Assembly (NCBI GenBank): GCA_004123355.1
Contig: SCHM01000001.1
Coordinates: 11,790,193-11,854,192 of the forward strand
DNA length: 64,000 bases
Reading direction: 5' to 3'
DNA from: Amphirosellinia nigrospora
Taxonomy: Eukaryota; Ascomycota; Sordariomycetes; Xylariales; Xylariaceae
Translations under genes and position numbers: made by a program
In this document: positions 23,167 through 35,005 of the stretch, one piece after another
Layout: every line of letters starts with the position of its first letter
Numbering within the stretch: position 1 is the stretch's first letter
The notes under the pieces: generated by a model
Told to the model about the DNA's origin: nothing
Database searches by the model: none
Seen by the model: only the letters and a program-made list of their open reading frames with translations

Positions 23167-24151
23167 ATGTCAGCAGAGCCGCCTAATCATCTTATTATCG
23201 TCTGCTGCCACGCGATCTGGTTGGGTGGGCCCACCCAGGGCTTCGGTGAGGGAGAATGGCTGATTGCTGACTTCCAGGCTGGGGAGACGCACACATTCAT
23301 TGAGCATATCAAAGCTGGGCTGCGTGTGCTCGGAGATAATAGAAATGCGGTGTTGATGTTTTCAGGGTTAGTCGCGGCATTTTCCTTCATTCAGACGTTA
23401 AAACATACTATGTACTATCATACGAACCTCAGCCAATGAAGCTCGATAGTGTAGCATGAAAAAGAAAAGTGAGGCATCCATGTTACGATTATTTGTCATG
23501 CTCTGTCGCGTCTACCCCCTTCGGTCTATCCTCGAAAGGCCAATCCCTTGCTGACATACGCCGTACCACACTAGCGGCCCTACACGCAAGGAGACACGGT
23601 CATCTGAAGCAAGCAGTTACGCCAACCTCGCCACCGCGAATTCCTACTTTCACATTCTTCCGGAAAGCAGTGCACGCCAAAGAATACTCACGGAGGAACG
23701 AGCCCTAGACTCCTATTCGAACGTCCTCTTCTCTATCGTTCAATTCTGGGAGATCTACAGCACTTGGCCGGCCGAGTTGACCATCGTGAGCCATGCCTTC
23801 AAGCGCGAACGCCTCATCGACTGCCATTGCGGCGCTATCCGGTTTCCCATAAGCCACGTGAGTTTCGTCGGTGCGGACCCACCAGGCATGAGGGACGGCT
23901 CCAACAAGGCTGCAATACCAGGGGTCGCCGAAGCTGTTACTCAATGGAAAGATGATCCTCATGGAAGAGGAGATGCTTTATCTGTTAAGCGGACGCAGAG
24001 AAACCCGTGGGGCATCTCACAGACTCTCTTCCGAACCGAGGAAAACCGCAGCCGCAGCGGCGTTCGCTCTTATATATCGGAAGATGGGCAGGAGTATATC
24101 ATAGACGGTGCCCCTCAACCGTGGTCAGTTGACGAGAAAACAGCTATCTAG
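23167..24151 (+). CDS. DUF218 / YdcF-like protein
   Basis: Two exons, 23167-23366 and 23575-24151, with a 208-bp intron (GTTAGT donor, GCTGAC branch site, ACTAG acceptor). The product is 258 residues. The N-terminus has [14 protein letters not shown] followed by [17 protein letters not shown] and VLMFSGG, the start of a Rossmann-like fold seen in DUF218/YdcF proteins. Later come [19 protein letters not shown] and [15 protein letters not shown], which also fit the family. Bacterial YdcF-type proteins are linked to cell-envelope functions; in fungi the role is not known. No transmembrane segment is evident. The ATG at 23167 is placed directly before the conserved block. Its stop codon overlaps the stop of the convergent hydrolase gene. 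Confidence 0.75.
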
Positions 24152-25312
24152 ATTTTTGGGGATGCTATTTGACTCGAAGCATCAAAAGAGCCTACCGTGT
24201 TGAGAACAAATCGGATAGCAGCCTGGCGCATCTCTGCAGTAAATTCATGACCGACCCCCGAGTAAACATTATCCTCAACATAGACATTCCCATCCGAATA
24301 CCACCCGCCACTAGCATTCTTAAAAATTCCAGAAACTCCGGCCGGCGTTGTATGGCACTAGCTTATCAGCGCCGCCGGAGAGGATCTGGAACCTCTTGCC
24401 TCGGACCGTCGAATCTAGTATTGTCCGTAATCTGTCCTGCTCAGAGGTAGAAGGCTGGGTGGAGACCTCTCCTGTACTAAAAAGAATGGCTTTTGGATCA
24501 TACTTCCTGCACGCCTCGATGAGAGATCTAGGAAAGTCCTTGCTGCCCAAAAACGAGACGCCGCTGTCGGTAGTAAACGTTTGTAGCTTAGAAAGTCGTG
24601 CACGGTCTTGTATCATATCTGAGAACAAGACGGTCGTCGTTAGTGAAATATCCCCAGGAATGCCGCGTCCTCATCACATCCTCTGCTTCGCACTTACTCA
24701 TATAATCGGGACACCCGATGACAATTACGCCAGCTGTTACTCTAGGGTCTGCAAATAACAACTGCCATGCACTATGGCCGCCCAGACTCACGCCAAGTAC
24801 CAAGTTAGAATCGATGCGCCTGCTTTCTCCGCTGGGCGAGGCTCCCGGCCCATCACCAGCTCCAAACAAATACCCCTCGAGCACATCGAGCAGATGTATC
24901 GTGTCTAGAACGGTGCCAGAGACCATGCCAAACATATCCTGGGCGTGGGTAGGGTTCCCCTGTCGCCAAGCCTCGTTGGCTCGCTCGCTAATCAACCTCG
25001 AACCATGGTTGCGTTGGTCGAACGCCACGGCAATCAAACCCCTCGCAGATGTAGATGTAGTTGTAGAATCAGCAGAAGTCGACGACGAAGACGCGTTGAA
25101 CGCCGACACTATCTCGTTCGCGACGTAGGCCATGTCCTCTTTTCTCCGCAGTCGCGGTGATGCAGCCACAGACATGAAATCGCCGTCGCGGTCGCCGGCA
25201 GCTCCGCAAGCCCGTATACGTCAACTTGCAGCCCCGCGATTGGCAGCGTGGTCTTCGAGACGGCGGAGGAGTGCGTCGGAGCCGCGATCATGGGGTTGTT
25301 AGTTGCTGCCAT
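24148..25312 (-). CDS. Alpha/beta hydrolase
   Basis: Two exons, 25312-24698 and 24618-24148, with a 79-bp intron (GTAAGT donor, TTCTCAG acceptor). An early strand reads CLWLHHP and is followed by RRKEDMAYVANEI. The oxyanion region is AVAFDQRNHGSR. The nucleophile elbow is GVSLGG, with Ser as nucleophile, then WQLLFADPRVTAGVIVIGCP. A likely acid lies near SGGADKLVPY and a likely His in GVGHEFT. This is the order of a serine-type alpha/beta hydrolase. One missing base near 25167 (CC run) and one extra base near 24325 (T run) must be corrected to read through; the two cancel and give 361 residues. The natural substrate is unknown. Its stop overlaps that of the DUF218 gene on the other strand. 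Confidence 0.72.
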
Positions 25313-26328
25313 GGTAGAGAGTCCGGCGGTGTATTTGGTGACCCGTGTCCGATCAGCCAGGCTCGAGCAATTGGCGTTGTTTTCAATATTGCTTGGGAGT
25401 TTGATGCTTCGCCCACGCTTGGCTTCCGTCCCTCACTCGGGACCTCGGTACAAGCTCATAAGGTTAGTGGGGTATGACGTGGTGTGGTGATACTTTGCGA
25501 CGCTATAGCTATCTAGCTATCAACTATACGAAGTACACAATTGATCATTTAGCTACACATATTTTTGACAAATTGGTCAAAATCTTACCAGGTAATTCAA
25601 TTCGGTATATCTCGTTCGCCTTCGGCATGCACAATTGGCCGCAATCCAAATACAAACTCGCGACGCTGCGCGGATAGATCCGAAGCTCCACAACTGGCGC
25701 GACCATTGCTAATAGTGCAGTTGGCCTTAGAAAGGAGAGCCTGGCGGCTAAGTATTTTATCAGGCAGCCAGAGACCGGCCTGGCCAGAGAACCCTGCATG
25801 TGCTGTGGGCAATTGGCAATTCACCTTATCAATGAGTGAAAGCAGCTGAAGATTTCTTTACTTAGTAGGATTCATCTTACCCCTCAGTCACGCAGACACT
25901 GTGCTGTTACTGTGCCTAGACCCCTCATCGTTCGCCATTACTAGCTCCACAAGTAAATCAATAGCGGTTGACCTAGTTTGGATAAGTTTAGCTGGAAGTA
26001 ACAATTTTATGGTAAACAGAGCAATGAAGCCAAAATCAGTTTTACCTGCTCAAGAAAAAACCCTGATACCTGTGGGAAGGTAAATATGACCAAAGCATAT
26101 GGCTGTGCCGTGATTTGACTGGAGTTACATTTTACACTTTGCTCCCCAGGATTGATCGGCAATGATACGCTGCCCACAGCAATATGCAGGTCATGGTGAA
26201 CCCGGTCATCAAATTGCTATAAAAGACGCCCGCACCCGATACCAACCGGCATGGTCAGCCTCTTCTTCATCAGCACTAATCTTCTACGTCACCTCATAAG
26301 CTCCTTGTCCCATACTTGCGAGTTGACA
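25313..26328. other. Divergent intergenic region
   Basis: About 1 kb between the hydrolase and the second HET gene. Short frames at 25474-25849 on both strands overlap each other and lack family features. A TATA-like CTATAAAAG lies at about 26218-26226, some 105 bp before the HET start. Confidence 0.45.
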
Positions 26329-28131
26329 ATGAAGCTGCTTCACACGAATACGCTGCAACTCGAAGATTTCGTGATGAAAGTTACCGACCAGAGTATGCTA
26401 TTTTGTCACATACTTGGGGGAAGAAGAGATTCTCTACGAAGACATAATCAAACCGGCTAATGACTGGAGCCATAAAAAAGGCGCAGGTAAAATCCTTGAG
26501 AGCTGCAAGGTTGCTAGATCAGAGCAATATGGGCATGACTGGATTTGGATCGACACTTGCTGTATCGACAAGAAAAGCAGCTCTGAATTGTCCGAGGCGA
26601 TTAACTCGATGTATAAGTGGTACGCGGAGTCGAGAGTATGCATAGCTTACCTCGCAGATGTAGATGTGAAAGATAAAACTCTCCTTAAGGAAAGTCGATG
26701 GTTTACGCGTGGCTGGACATTGCAGGAGCTCATCGCACCGAACCATCTTGATTTCTGGGATCAGAACTGGAACATTATTTCTGCAAGATGCGAAATCGCG
26801 AGCCAGATAGCCGAGATCACCCATATAGATGTTCGAATTTTGGAATCAGACCATGCTAGGGAGGTTGTATAACCTAATAACGGAATAGATGTTAGCTCAG
26901 ATGCTAATTTATTGGGACAGTATCTATTAGATAGTTACTCTGTTGCCGAGATCATGTCTTGGGCAGCACTTCGACACACTACACGACGCGAGGATATGGC
27001 ATACTGCCTATTGGGGCTCTTCAGGGTCAATATGCCGCTATTGTATGGGGAGGGCGGAGTAACTGCATTTCACCGGCTACAAATGGCCATCATAGAAAAC
27101 TCCGAGGATCCGTCCATTTTAGCATGGGAGAGAGGAGACAGTCCGCGTTTTAGTTTTCGGGAGACCTTGGCAAGAGCCCCGTTGGACTTTCGAAAAGGTG
27201 GTATGGTCCAACGCACATACCTATCCCAGGACAATTGGGAGGCGGAGATGTCCGGTCCGCAAACCTCCATCATGGCAACACGGGGAGATATCGCATTGGA
27301 TCTGATCGTCTGCCCATGTGAGGAGCGACCAGGGGTTTCCGACGAAAGTAGCGGATGGATCTCTTCTTCGGTGTTCTTAACTGCGCAGTCCAGGGTCATC
27401 ATCAATTAGCGCGGCCGGCGTTGCTGCTGGACAGGGTTTCGGATACTGGTGATTTCGTTCGTGCGGATGTGCAGCTATACATACTCTCGCCCGACTCTTG
27501 CGAAGGGGTCCCTACTCTGCGACAAGATCAACCACAATTGCGGCGGTACAAAGCTTGCATCGAAGACTGGCATTTTGAGAGAGTTTCTCTCTCTGTCGGA
27601 TTTAAGATAGGCAGAGGTCCGTCGGAAGATCGTTCGCGACGTTTGGAGGTCCTGGACATCTCGGATCAGGATTCGGAAAAATGTGTAGTAATACGACAAT
27701 ATGGTGTTCGCTACTGTTTAGGAGACGAGGGAACCGATGTTCACATTGGTGGCATAGTGTCTTTGCGGAAACATGGCTATGGACGAATATTTGTCCTTTG
27801 GATTCTCACTGGACACAAGGACAAGTACAAATGCCTCGTTGCATCAGCAAGCCAGCTTAGGAAGCTCGTGAGTGGTATGGGTATTGATGTTATACTGGCT
27901 GACGAAGACTTCAAATACGACCCCGTCTGGCTGTACCAGCCGATTCAGGGCCTCGCTTCCTACCATCGCGCATCGAGCAGAACTATCAGATCGGGGTCTA
28001 AGAAGCGCAAGATTATAGCGACGATCACAACAAGGAAGTTCTTGGGTTCGTCGGCCCCAGAACTGAGGATCAAAGTTAAGCTGCTAAATTCGGATACCCC
28101 GTCCATGCGAGTTAACGAACCTGATTTGTGA
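26329..28131 (+). CDS. HET-domain protein, three frameshifts
   Basis: The protein opens MKLLHTNTLQLEDF, the classic start of fungal HET proteins. YAILSHTWGEEE follows, then WIWIDTCCIDK, SMYKWYAESRVCIAYLADV and SRWFTRGWTLQELIAP, which complete the HET domain. A 54-bp intron at 26867-26920 (GTATAA donor, GCTAAT branch site, GACAG acceptor) removes an in-frame stop. After it come IMSWAALRHTTRREDMAYCL and LLYGEGGVTAFHRLQ, usual in the HET-E/HET-D-like group. Three missing bases are needed, near 26374, in a run of five G at 26416-26420, and near 27366; with them the product is 583 residues. The C-terminal half has no recognised domain. Predicted role: non-self recognition or cell death signalling. 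Confidence 0.8.
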
Positions 28132-28659
28132 GACAGCACGCACATGATAGCCGGTTTGCGTGGAAATGAAAAGAGGATAGAGAATAGATAAGATATCGGT
28201 AGCTAGTCATTGTCCATGATTTTGTAATGACGCAGATTGCTAGTCCAGCCACAACAACGTTCCCAGAGAAAATTTCGTAGAATTTATTGCATATGTGTTC
28301 ATATCTAAGGTCAATCGCTATTCCCAGGTGGGTGTTGTAGAAATAGGGCGAAGTAATATCCAGCTACATAACGAGAACGTGCTATTGACTTAGTGAGTTT
28401 ATAGGTTGCATCCGTTATAGTCTCTGATATGGTATGATGGCTTTCGCAAGGGAGGGTCTGGACACCCTTTTGGACAGTCTCTGACCTTATACTTACATTT
28501 CTTTTATCTTTAAATGATCAAGATGATGTGAGTGGCAGTGGTCGTATCAGTGTCCATTGACCATTGACCATTGACTATTGACCGTTGGTATTGGTGTTAT
28601 GGCTCTCGAATCTTAGGCTCTCTGTGTCTTTTCCCCTGCAATATTTCCCTCTCCAACAA
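28132..28659. other. Intergenic with short TTGACCA repeat
   Basis: About 530 bp between convergent genes. It holds a short tandem repeat at 28553-28587. No gene is supported. Confidence 0.5.
28553..28587. repeat. Short tandem repeat (CCATTGA type)
   Basis: Four to five imperfect copies of a 7-bp unit, CCATTGA, with later copies reading CTATTGA and CCGTTGG. Confidence 0.6.
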
Positions 28660-29067
28660 TTAGTTATCGCTATTTTTGTTTTGCCTTTCTGGAAAAAGCA
28701 TATGCCCTATGTAGTTTCCGCTCTCATCGTGATAGATGTGCACAGTTTGGGACCTGCCAGCTTGGGCCTGAACGTGCGTGGCCAACAACACCGTGATATG
28801 AGGTATAGAATCGGAACGGCTCGTGTGAGAGGGGTTCCTGTATTTGTCTCTGTTAAAAGTTGCCGAATACCATCTAGAGGTCAAGCTCTAAATAAAAAAC
28901 ACCGCTTGACTTTTAGAAGGAGGAACATACTTCAAAGTTGCGAAAGTGAAACCAGCCAAGTCGGGCTTCTGAGTGGCAGCCTCGACCAGATTCAGTGTCA
29001 TGTTTCGTACAACCGGGTTAACAATACGTTGAGTGAGGCGAATAGCGTATGGGCGGATTGGTGGCAT
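28660..29067 (-). CDS. Small two-exon protein of unknown function
   Basis: Exons 29067-28931 and 28873-28660 flank a 57-bp intron (GTATGT donor, CTCTAG acceptor) and join in frame to 116 residues without any correction. The first exon begins MPPIRPYAIRLTQRIVNP and ends in AGFTFATLK. The second contains WYSATFNRDKYRNPSHTS, then HITVLLATHVQAQAGRSQTV and YHDESGNYIGHMLFPE. There is no signal peptide or clear membrane segment; the N-terminus is basic and could be a mitochondrial-type sequence. I do not recognise the family. The clean splice, continuous frame and protein-like composition support it as a real gene. Confidence 0.6.
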
Positions 29068-30022
29068 TTTCGTAGATGACCAAAGTTTTATCAGGGGTGA
29101 GGCATAGGTAGGGGATGTACATAGGTCTGCTGCACGAAGTTCTTAAGCGATCTCTGTGGGCACTATTTGAAGATATAGCTACATAGGTGTAGTTTCTTTG
29201 TTTTTGTGTGCCCAGGCCACTATCTGTAGACCTGTGTGCCTAGACCCGTGTTCCTGAAAGAATAAAAAGTTTAAATCCTGATGTATTTCATTCACAAAGA
29301 GTAATCGGAGGGTTTGAAAGGGGAAATAGGCTTCTACTACCTCGTCTTCTAGCTACAGAAGGCCGGAGTCTTTTCTAGTTTCTTTTCTGCGGAACATTGG
29401 CCCCATATTGCGCAGACCATAGTGGTTGTATTAATCAAGTAAGATTAGGTCATGTTGTTCAAGTTTGCCTAGGCATATGAGCTGTTCTATTCAACAGAAG
29501 CTTTCGTAATAATTAATGCGGTTCTATTTCGAAGCTATTTAGGAGTCATCGTTGTAATAATGCCTTATATTTGTCGTGAAGTCGGTTATTCTTCGATCAT
29601 AGCTTCAAAATAGAGCACTCAGAAGAGAGTCAAGAATGACAATAGTAATAATAGTACTGAGTAGTATTCATTAACAACATATTCAAGGTATGGGACGAAG
29701 TCGCCGGCCATTTAGTCTTTCTGGAAACGCTTTTAGGTTAGTAGCTAGAATGTAACAACTCGAGCTCTATGGCAGCTTTTCAATCTGGGTCTTCTAGGTA
29801 GTTGGTCTTGGTTTGGTACATACAGAACTTAGGTACCTAAGTACTTACTCGTAAGTGAATGGGTATTGTCAGTGAATGGGCTGCATTAGTGGAGCCTTAG
29901 CACAATTTAGTGGACCACAGTAATGTCAGTACTCATAAGCATTCCTAGCTCAATTGTCTTTTAACCTCAAGACAAAGGACCAGTATCTTCTCTTCTCTCA
30001 TTACTGCACGCTTATTTATAAA
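29068..30022. other. Divergent intergenic region
   Basis: About 950 bp between the small gene and the SRPK-like kinase gene. A near-palindromic TAGGTACCTAAGTACTTA patch lies near 29831-29850, and a short direct repeat GTGAATGGG occurs at about 29854 and 29872. No gene seen. Confidence 0.45.
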
Positions 30023-31521
30023 ATGTATATCCTAAATAAGGCAATACGAACGGCAGGTGTCCCTGTTACAAAACTTCAAACACTAACGCCCATAACCTCT
30101 CTATCGAGCACTTATCATCGATCCATTTCCAAAATGCCACCATATCCTTACAGCTGCGATATTGACGCTGAGCCCATCCATCGATATAAAGTTGGTGGTT
30201 ATCATCCTGTCCACCTCGGTGACCAACTTAAATGCGGAAGGTATAAGATTCTTCATAAAGTTGGATGGGGTGGCTACTCAACTACTTGGGCTGCTCGCGA
30301 CCAGGTGTAAGTAATATTTACTTCGTTTGAATCTCGAAGTTTGTTTGTGGTATATTTTCTAACCATGTTTTAGGGGCGAACGATATGTTGCTGTGAAGAT
30401 ATCTGTGTCAGAAACGGAAGGTAGTCATGAGAGTCGGATCTTGCAAATGATTTCATCTTTCTCGGCCAACATACACGCTGGTCGAGAACGCATAGTACAA
30501 CTTTTTGACACGTTTCATATTGATGGGCCCAATGGAAAACATCAATGCCTCGTTATGGAACTTGTAGGACCAAGCGTTGGGGATATTATGGGCCTTTACT
30601 GCCGAGATGACAGGCTCCCGGCGCAAGCAGCCAAATCTATCGCCCACCAGGTCTTAGTTGGCGTGGATTTTCTCGCGCGACTCAATATTTGTCACGGAGG
30701 TAAGTCAATGAAAGTAGCAACCTCGTTCGCAAAATCAAGGCTAACGCCACTTCTCAAGACCTTCACATACGAAACATAGCATTGGCAATGCCACACGTCG
30801 ACTCACTCGATGAGCAGGAATTTATAGCCACACTCGGGAAGCATGAGATCGGGCCGGTGCGGAGAATTGATGGTTCTGCGTTAGAAAGTCATGTGCCACC
30901 TTACATTGTGCGACCTACTACGTTCAAAAGAAAAGAAGTACTTCGAAGTTTACAAGCTCCTACTACTAAAATCATCGACTTTGGAGAGTCTTTCCTTCCC
31001 GATCAAGCCCCCGCTACCCTACACACTCCTCTCGTAGTACGGGCCCCGGAGATCTTATTTGGAGACCCATTAGATCGCCGTGTCGATTTATGGAGCTTGG
31101 GCTGCTTAGTAGGGTCATTTCCTTGCGTTGGCCATTTGGGTATTTACTGACGGTAACGTGTAGCTTTTCGAGTTGTTTACCGGTCATCCTCCATTCTGTA
31201 GCACCATGATCACTTCTGGTAGCTTGATTTCTGAAATGATACGGTATTCCCCTGGCAAGCTCCCTGACCGATGGAGGAGAAGTGGCAGAATATGAAGAAA
31301 CCGCCTTGTGATTACGACGACATGCCTTGTACGCTGCAAGAGTTGTTGGAAGAAGTATATTTCGACCCGGACAAGCGTTGCGAACTCTCAAAACAAGATG
31401 TAGCTAAGATTGGGGAGCTCGTGGGACGACTATTAAGATTTGAGCCTTCCGCACGATCTACGGCGAAGGATATAGGAATGATCCTTGGTTTCGGATTAAC
31501 ATAGAGTGCCGAAATTGGTGA
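30023..31521 (+). CDS. SRPK-like protein kinase, two frameshifts
   Basis: Exons are separated by three introns: 30307-30373, 30700-30758 and 31109-31163, all with GT/AG ends and plausible branch sites. The N-terminus has YHPVHLGDQLKCGRYKIL, typical of fungal SRPK relatives, and a glycine-rich loop KVGWGGYSTTW. The catalytic Lys is in YVAVKI. The catalytic loop is CHGDLHIRNI; HGD replaces the usual HTD/HRD but the Asp is kept. The metal-binding motif is IDFGES and the APE region is VRAPEILFG, then DLWSLGCL. Single missing bases near 31272 and 31470 restore the C-terminal lobe to a stop at 31519, giving 439 residues. A second ATG at 30134 is in frame; the longer start adds a basic, possibly mitochondrial, leader. 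Substrates are probably Ser/Arg-rich proteins, but many fungal paralogues are uncharacterised. Confidence 0.78.
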
Positions 31522-33789
31522 GATTCTCATCATCCAGTCACGAGGACGTGAAAAGCAATAATCCTGCGATCGATCGATTTGAATCAATGCCTTTGAAAAC
31601 CGAGATAATCTGCTTAGGACGAAGCAACAAATGAGTTATAAGCTGGCTGTGGCGGCAAAGGTTTTTGGCTCAAGTATAGCTGCAACACGGGAAGCCAACG
31701 GTTAGCGTGCCAAGACTGCCTAGCAGCCACTCTGGGTACTGCCAAGTGCTACTAGCTTAGGTAAGTTGCGTAATTAAGATCGAGTACTGTTGTCGAGTGC
31801 TACCTTGGCACACATACTTCCATCACAACGCCCTCGTGCGCCGTCTAGTCAAGCCGTGTTGTTACATTGTTGATGTTGTTGCTGATATAATATTTTGGAA
31901 GGTATAGGACAGATCTTTAGCTGGACACCGTGTTCGTGTTGTATCGTCTTAGGTAATATTTACTGTAACTAGGGTGACTCAGTCATGTAAATGGAGCAAA
32001 GTTCTCGGTTCTTGGCATGCCTCGGCAATTTAAGAGCTGAAATAATTGGACGCGCTTATTCTATCCTACATGGCTCGGAAGTAGACCTGAGTAGAAGACC
32101 TTAAGCATTTCTTCGCATCAGCCAGCTCAATCTATACTGTCGCCGTGTTCCCCAGGCTCTCTTCAGCTCCAAAAAGGCAGTTTCCTTAGATATATATTGG
32201 CTTGGCAGCATGATCCTTCCTCGCAACGTCTTTCCTAAGCATGTTCGACGCTCATTGATGAGCATGACTAGAGTCGTAGCACTAGTATATCACGACTAAT
32301 GCCTGTGGAATACGAGAATTCTGCTTCCATGCTCGCTTCCATATGTTCTAAATTAACTCAGAATACTGCCGTTTAGAGCGCTTGGGGTATGCACAGAGTT
32401 CAGTAGTTGTCAGCAACTCAAGAAGGCTATTGAGAATCGTGATGCTCTCAGCGTTGACAGACAGAAGATTGTGCGCAACTAGTACATGCCGTGTTTTTTT
32501 TCTTGACACTCTGTCATATATGAGCGCTTATATAAAGATTTATATCATTCTACATTCTTCAACATATTCCTCATTATGCAGTAAACAACATCAACTACTT
32601 CTTCTCATATACTCCTTCTAAAGGGCATCTCACAAACCTTTGTGCGCAATGCGCGAAAGGCAAAACAACTGTCTAATGCGTGGGCGTTAAGAGGTGGCGA
32701 AATAAAGCAATATTAGGAACTCAGCAAAAAAGTCTGTGCTAACTCATCGTGCGGCCCGAGTTATTCGGTCTGAATAGGATTAAAAATTATGAGAGGAGAA
32801 ATTGTATTACCAATATTACTGTGAGAGGAAAAGCAATGTTAGCAGGCAGTTGCTAGAGTTGACGAGATGTGGTGATGGTAATGATAGCAACTTGATTCTT
32901 GACCGAGTCCAATCAAAGCTTCGACCCCTAAAAGTATATCCCATGACTTGAATAGTAGGTAGGATTGATCTATTATATCATGCTTTCCTAGCAGGTGAGG
33001 CTAGTAATATATTTAACCTTGATGTTTCAAGCTGATAGCAAAAAGACTCAAAATTCGCAGCTCTGCCAGCCTCTATTACAACACAACTATTAACTCAGAC
33101 AGATCTACATCAAAGCGCACTTCTCAAATTGCCATACAGTGACTGTCATTTACCAATATAGAATTTTATCAAAGGAACCCGCATATTGGAGTGGTGTGGT
33201 ACAGGGGGCTAGAGGGTGGCTGAACGTATCATAAAGGCTTCAGTAACAGAACGGCTAGAAGACCTACATCATTCGCACATGCGCTGAATTCATTATACCC
33301 TGATCAATTAATTCCCCAATTAATCTGCGACTTTACAAATCGTAGATCATACAAGTTAGCTTGTTTTCTACGATTTGGGGTTGTTGTATACAGTAGCCCG
33401 CTTCAATATCCCAAGTCAACTGCTAAGAGGCCAGGACACCTATATATACCGCGAACTGACTATGTGAAGACGACGTCAACTAGCTGGTGGAGGCCGGCGA
33501 TAACTGGGATCCAACGCCCGCAGTAGTTCCAACCATCGACATCTCGCAGCATAAGTTGAGGCCAAGCGTTGTTCATCAATGGGGATTTAGCCTTACTACC
33601 ACTAGAGACGATCATGTATATACATGAATAGCGCCAACCACGATCTCCAATTCGACTCCATTTCGCGTGAAACCAATTTTCGAAACTTTCGTTTCAATTC
33701 TAGCGAGCCTACAATTCTTCCAGTTGGAACGGGCTTATGTTTTGACAGAAAGGGGTCATATACCCTCACAACTTAGGCTCGTAGTCATC
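31522..33789. other. Long intergenic region with one hairpin
   Basis: About 2.3 kb without a supported gene. The only clear structure is an 11-bp inverted repeat at 33336-33346 and 33367-33377. Frames in this region are short and featureless. Confidence 0.5.
33336..33377. other. Inverted repeat (11-bp stem, 20-nt loop)
   Basis: CAAATCGTAGA and its exact complement TCTACGATTTG face each other across 20 nt. No T-tract follows and no gene ends nearby, so a terminator is not implied. It could be a relic of a transposon end or chance. Confidence 0.4.
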
Positions 33790-35005
33790 TCACACTATCT
33801 TGTCCTCAACACTCACTTCCCTTAACATCAAATTGCTCGAATTGTGTTGGTCATAAGAAGGAATAGTTTGAAGTCCATCATCCCGATAAACCGTACGTGG
33901 TTTGCCACGCAGACTGTCAACAGAAGCCTTGAACCTAGTGAGTGTAGTCTTGGAACTAAGCAGACTTGTTAAGGCACTGAGCTTATTATACCCGATGTCA
34001 AGAAGACTATTCAGAGCCGGAAGTGAGGCGACGACTACTGCGAATGTGATGTCCACCGTGTTCCAGACGTACACGTCGTAATACTGCCATGTAATGTCAT
34101 CATTATATCGCAGTATGTTCACATTGCGAAGGATGGACGCAAGCGTTGAGACGAGCCCTATGGCGAAGATGGAAATGATGCGCACTTTCTTCCATGCCGG
34201 CATTTGTAATCTGATCAAGATGATGATCGGGACGCAAAGGAGAGCGACGTCCGTCAAGATGTGGAGAATGCGCGTCGAAAGACTAATAGCCTCGGCGTTT
34301 AGGCATTTAATCTGGCCCGGGCTCGTCAAGCTTCCGATGGAGATTAGCGAGTATCTGATGTCGACTGGTAAACACTGAAAAGCCTGTAGGAACACAGTGA
34401 GAGGGAGTAGAATCAAGAAAATCGTAATGTAGGTCCAGTGCACAATAGTCCAGGTTCGAGACACCAGAGCAGTAATCCGTCGGTTCGCGAAGGCAACACT
34501 GAGCTTGATGCAGAACACACAGAAGTAGAATAGAGGTTGCTCAACATCAGCGACACGTTGGAACCAGTAGACTTCTGTGTACGTGCAGTCATATATGTGC
34601 TTCCCCAAGCACCCTTTGGTGTGAGAGACAATATCCAGTGAAAGATAAACAGCAGCCCGACCTAGATTTGATATCAGAACTCTCGCACATACCACGCAGG
34701 GACTTGAAACAAACTTACAGCTCCGGGTATTATGAGTAGATCATCAAGACCAAGCATTCTTTTACTGTATCGCATGAAAATTCTTGCAGCAGTGAATACA
34801 ATAATGAAAAAAATGGCGACACCTTCTCCTGCTACCAATGACGGAGCGTTTGTCTCGAAATGATAGTCCACGGGCCGAGGCGGGCCAAAGGGCTGTTTTT
34901 TATTGGGTTGAGCTGAGATGGTGAAATAATGAGAATCCCTTGACGAATCAGCTCATCCGTCTTGCTAAGGGGGGCTTGGCCAATGAGCGCCGAAGGGGAA
35001 GACAT
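33790..35005 (-). CDS. SAT4/rhodopsin-type integral membrane protein
   Basis: Two exons, 35005-34715 and 34661-33790, with a 53-bp intron (GTTTGT donor, CTAG acceptor). One missing base in a CCC run near 34895 must be supplied; the product is then 387 residues. Seven hydrophobic segments can be seen, among them AIFFIIVFTAARIFMRY, LFYFCVFCIKLSVAF, YITIFLILLPLTVFLQAFQC, ALLCVPIIILIRL and IISIFAIGLVSTLASILR. Typical signs of the fungal SAT4-type family (PF20684, rhodopsin-like, related to PTH11-type proteins) are LGLDDLLIIPG after the second helix, QCLPVD, and a conserved WNTVDITFAVVVASLPAL near the last helix. The C-terminal tail is cytoplasmic-looking and Ser-rich. These proteins are often called putative receptors; ligand and signalling partner are unknown. 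Confidence 0.78.

Noticed and set aside
26867-26920. In-frame stop in the second HET gene
   Set aside because: It lies inside a 54-bp intron with a branch site and CAG acceptor, in phase 0.
28585-29079. Plus-strand frame of 164 residues
   Set aside because: It starts without ATG, has no recognisable feature and is antisense to a spliced minus-strand gene that joins in frame.
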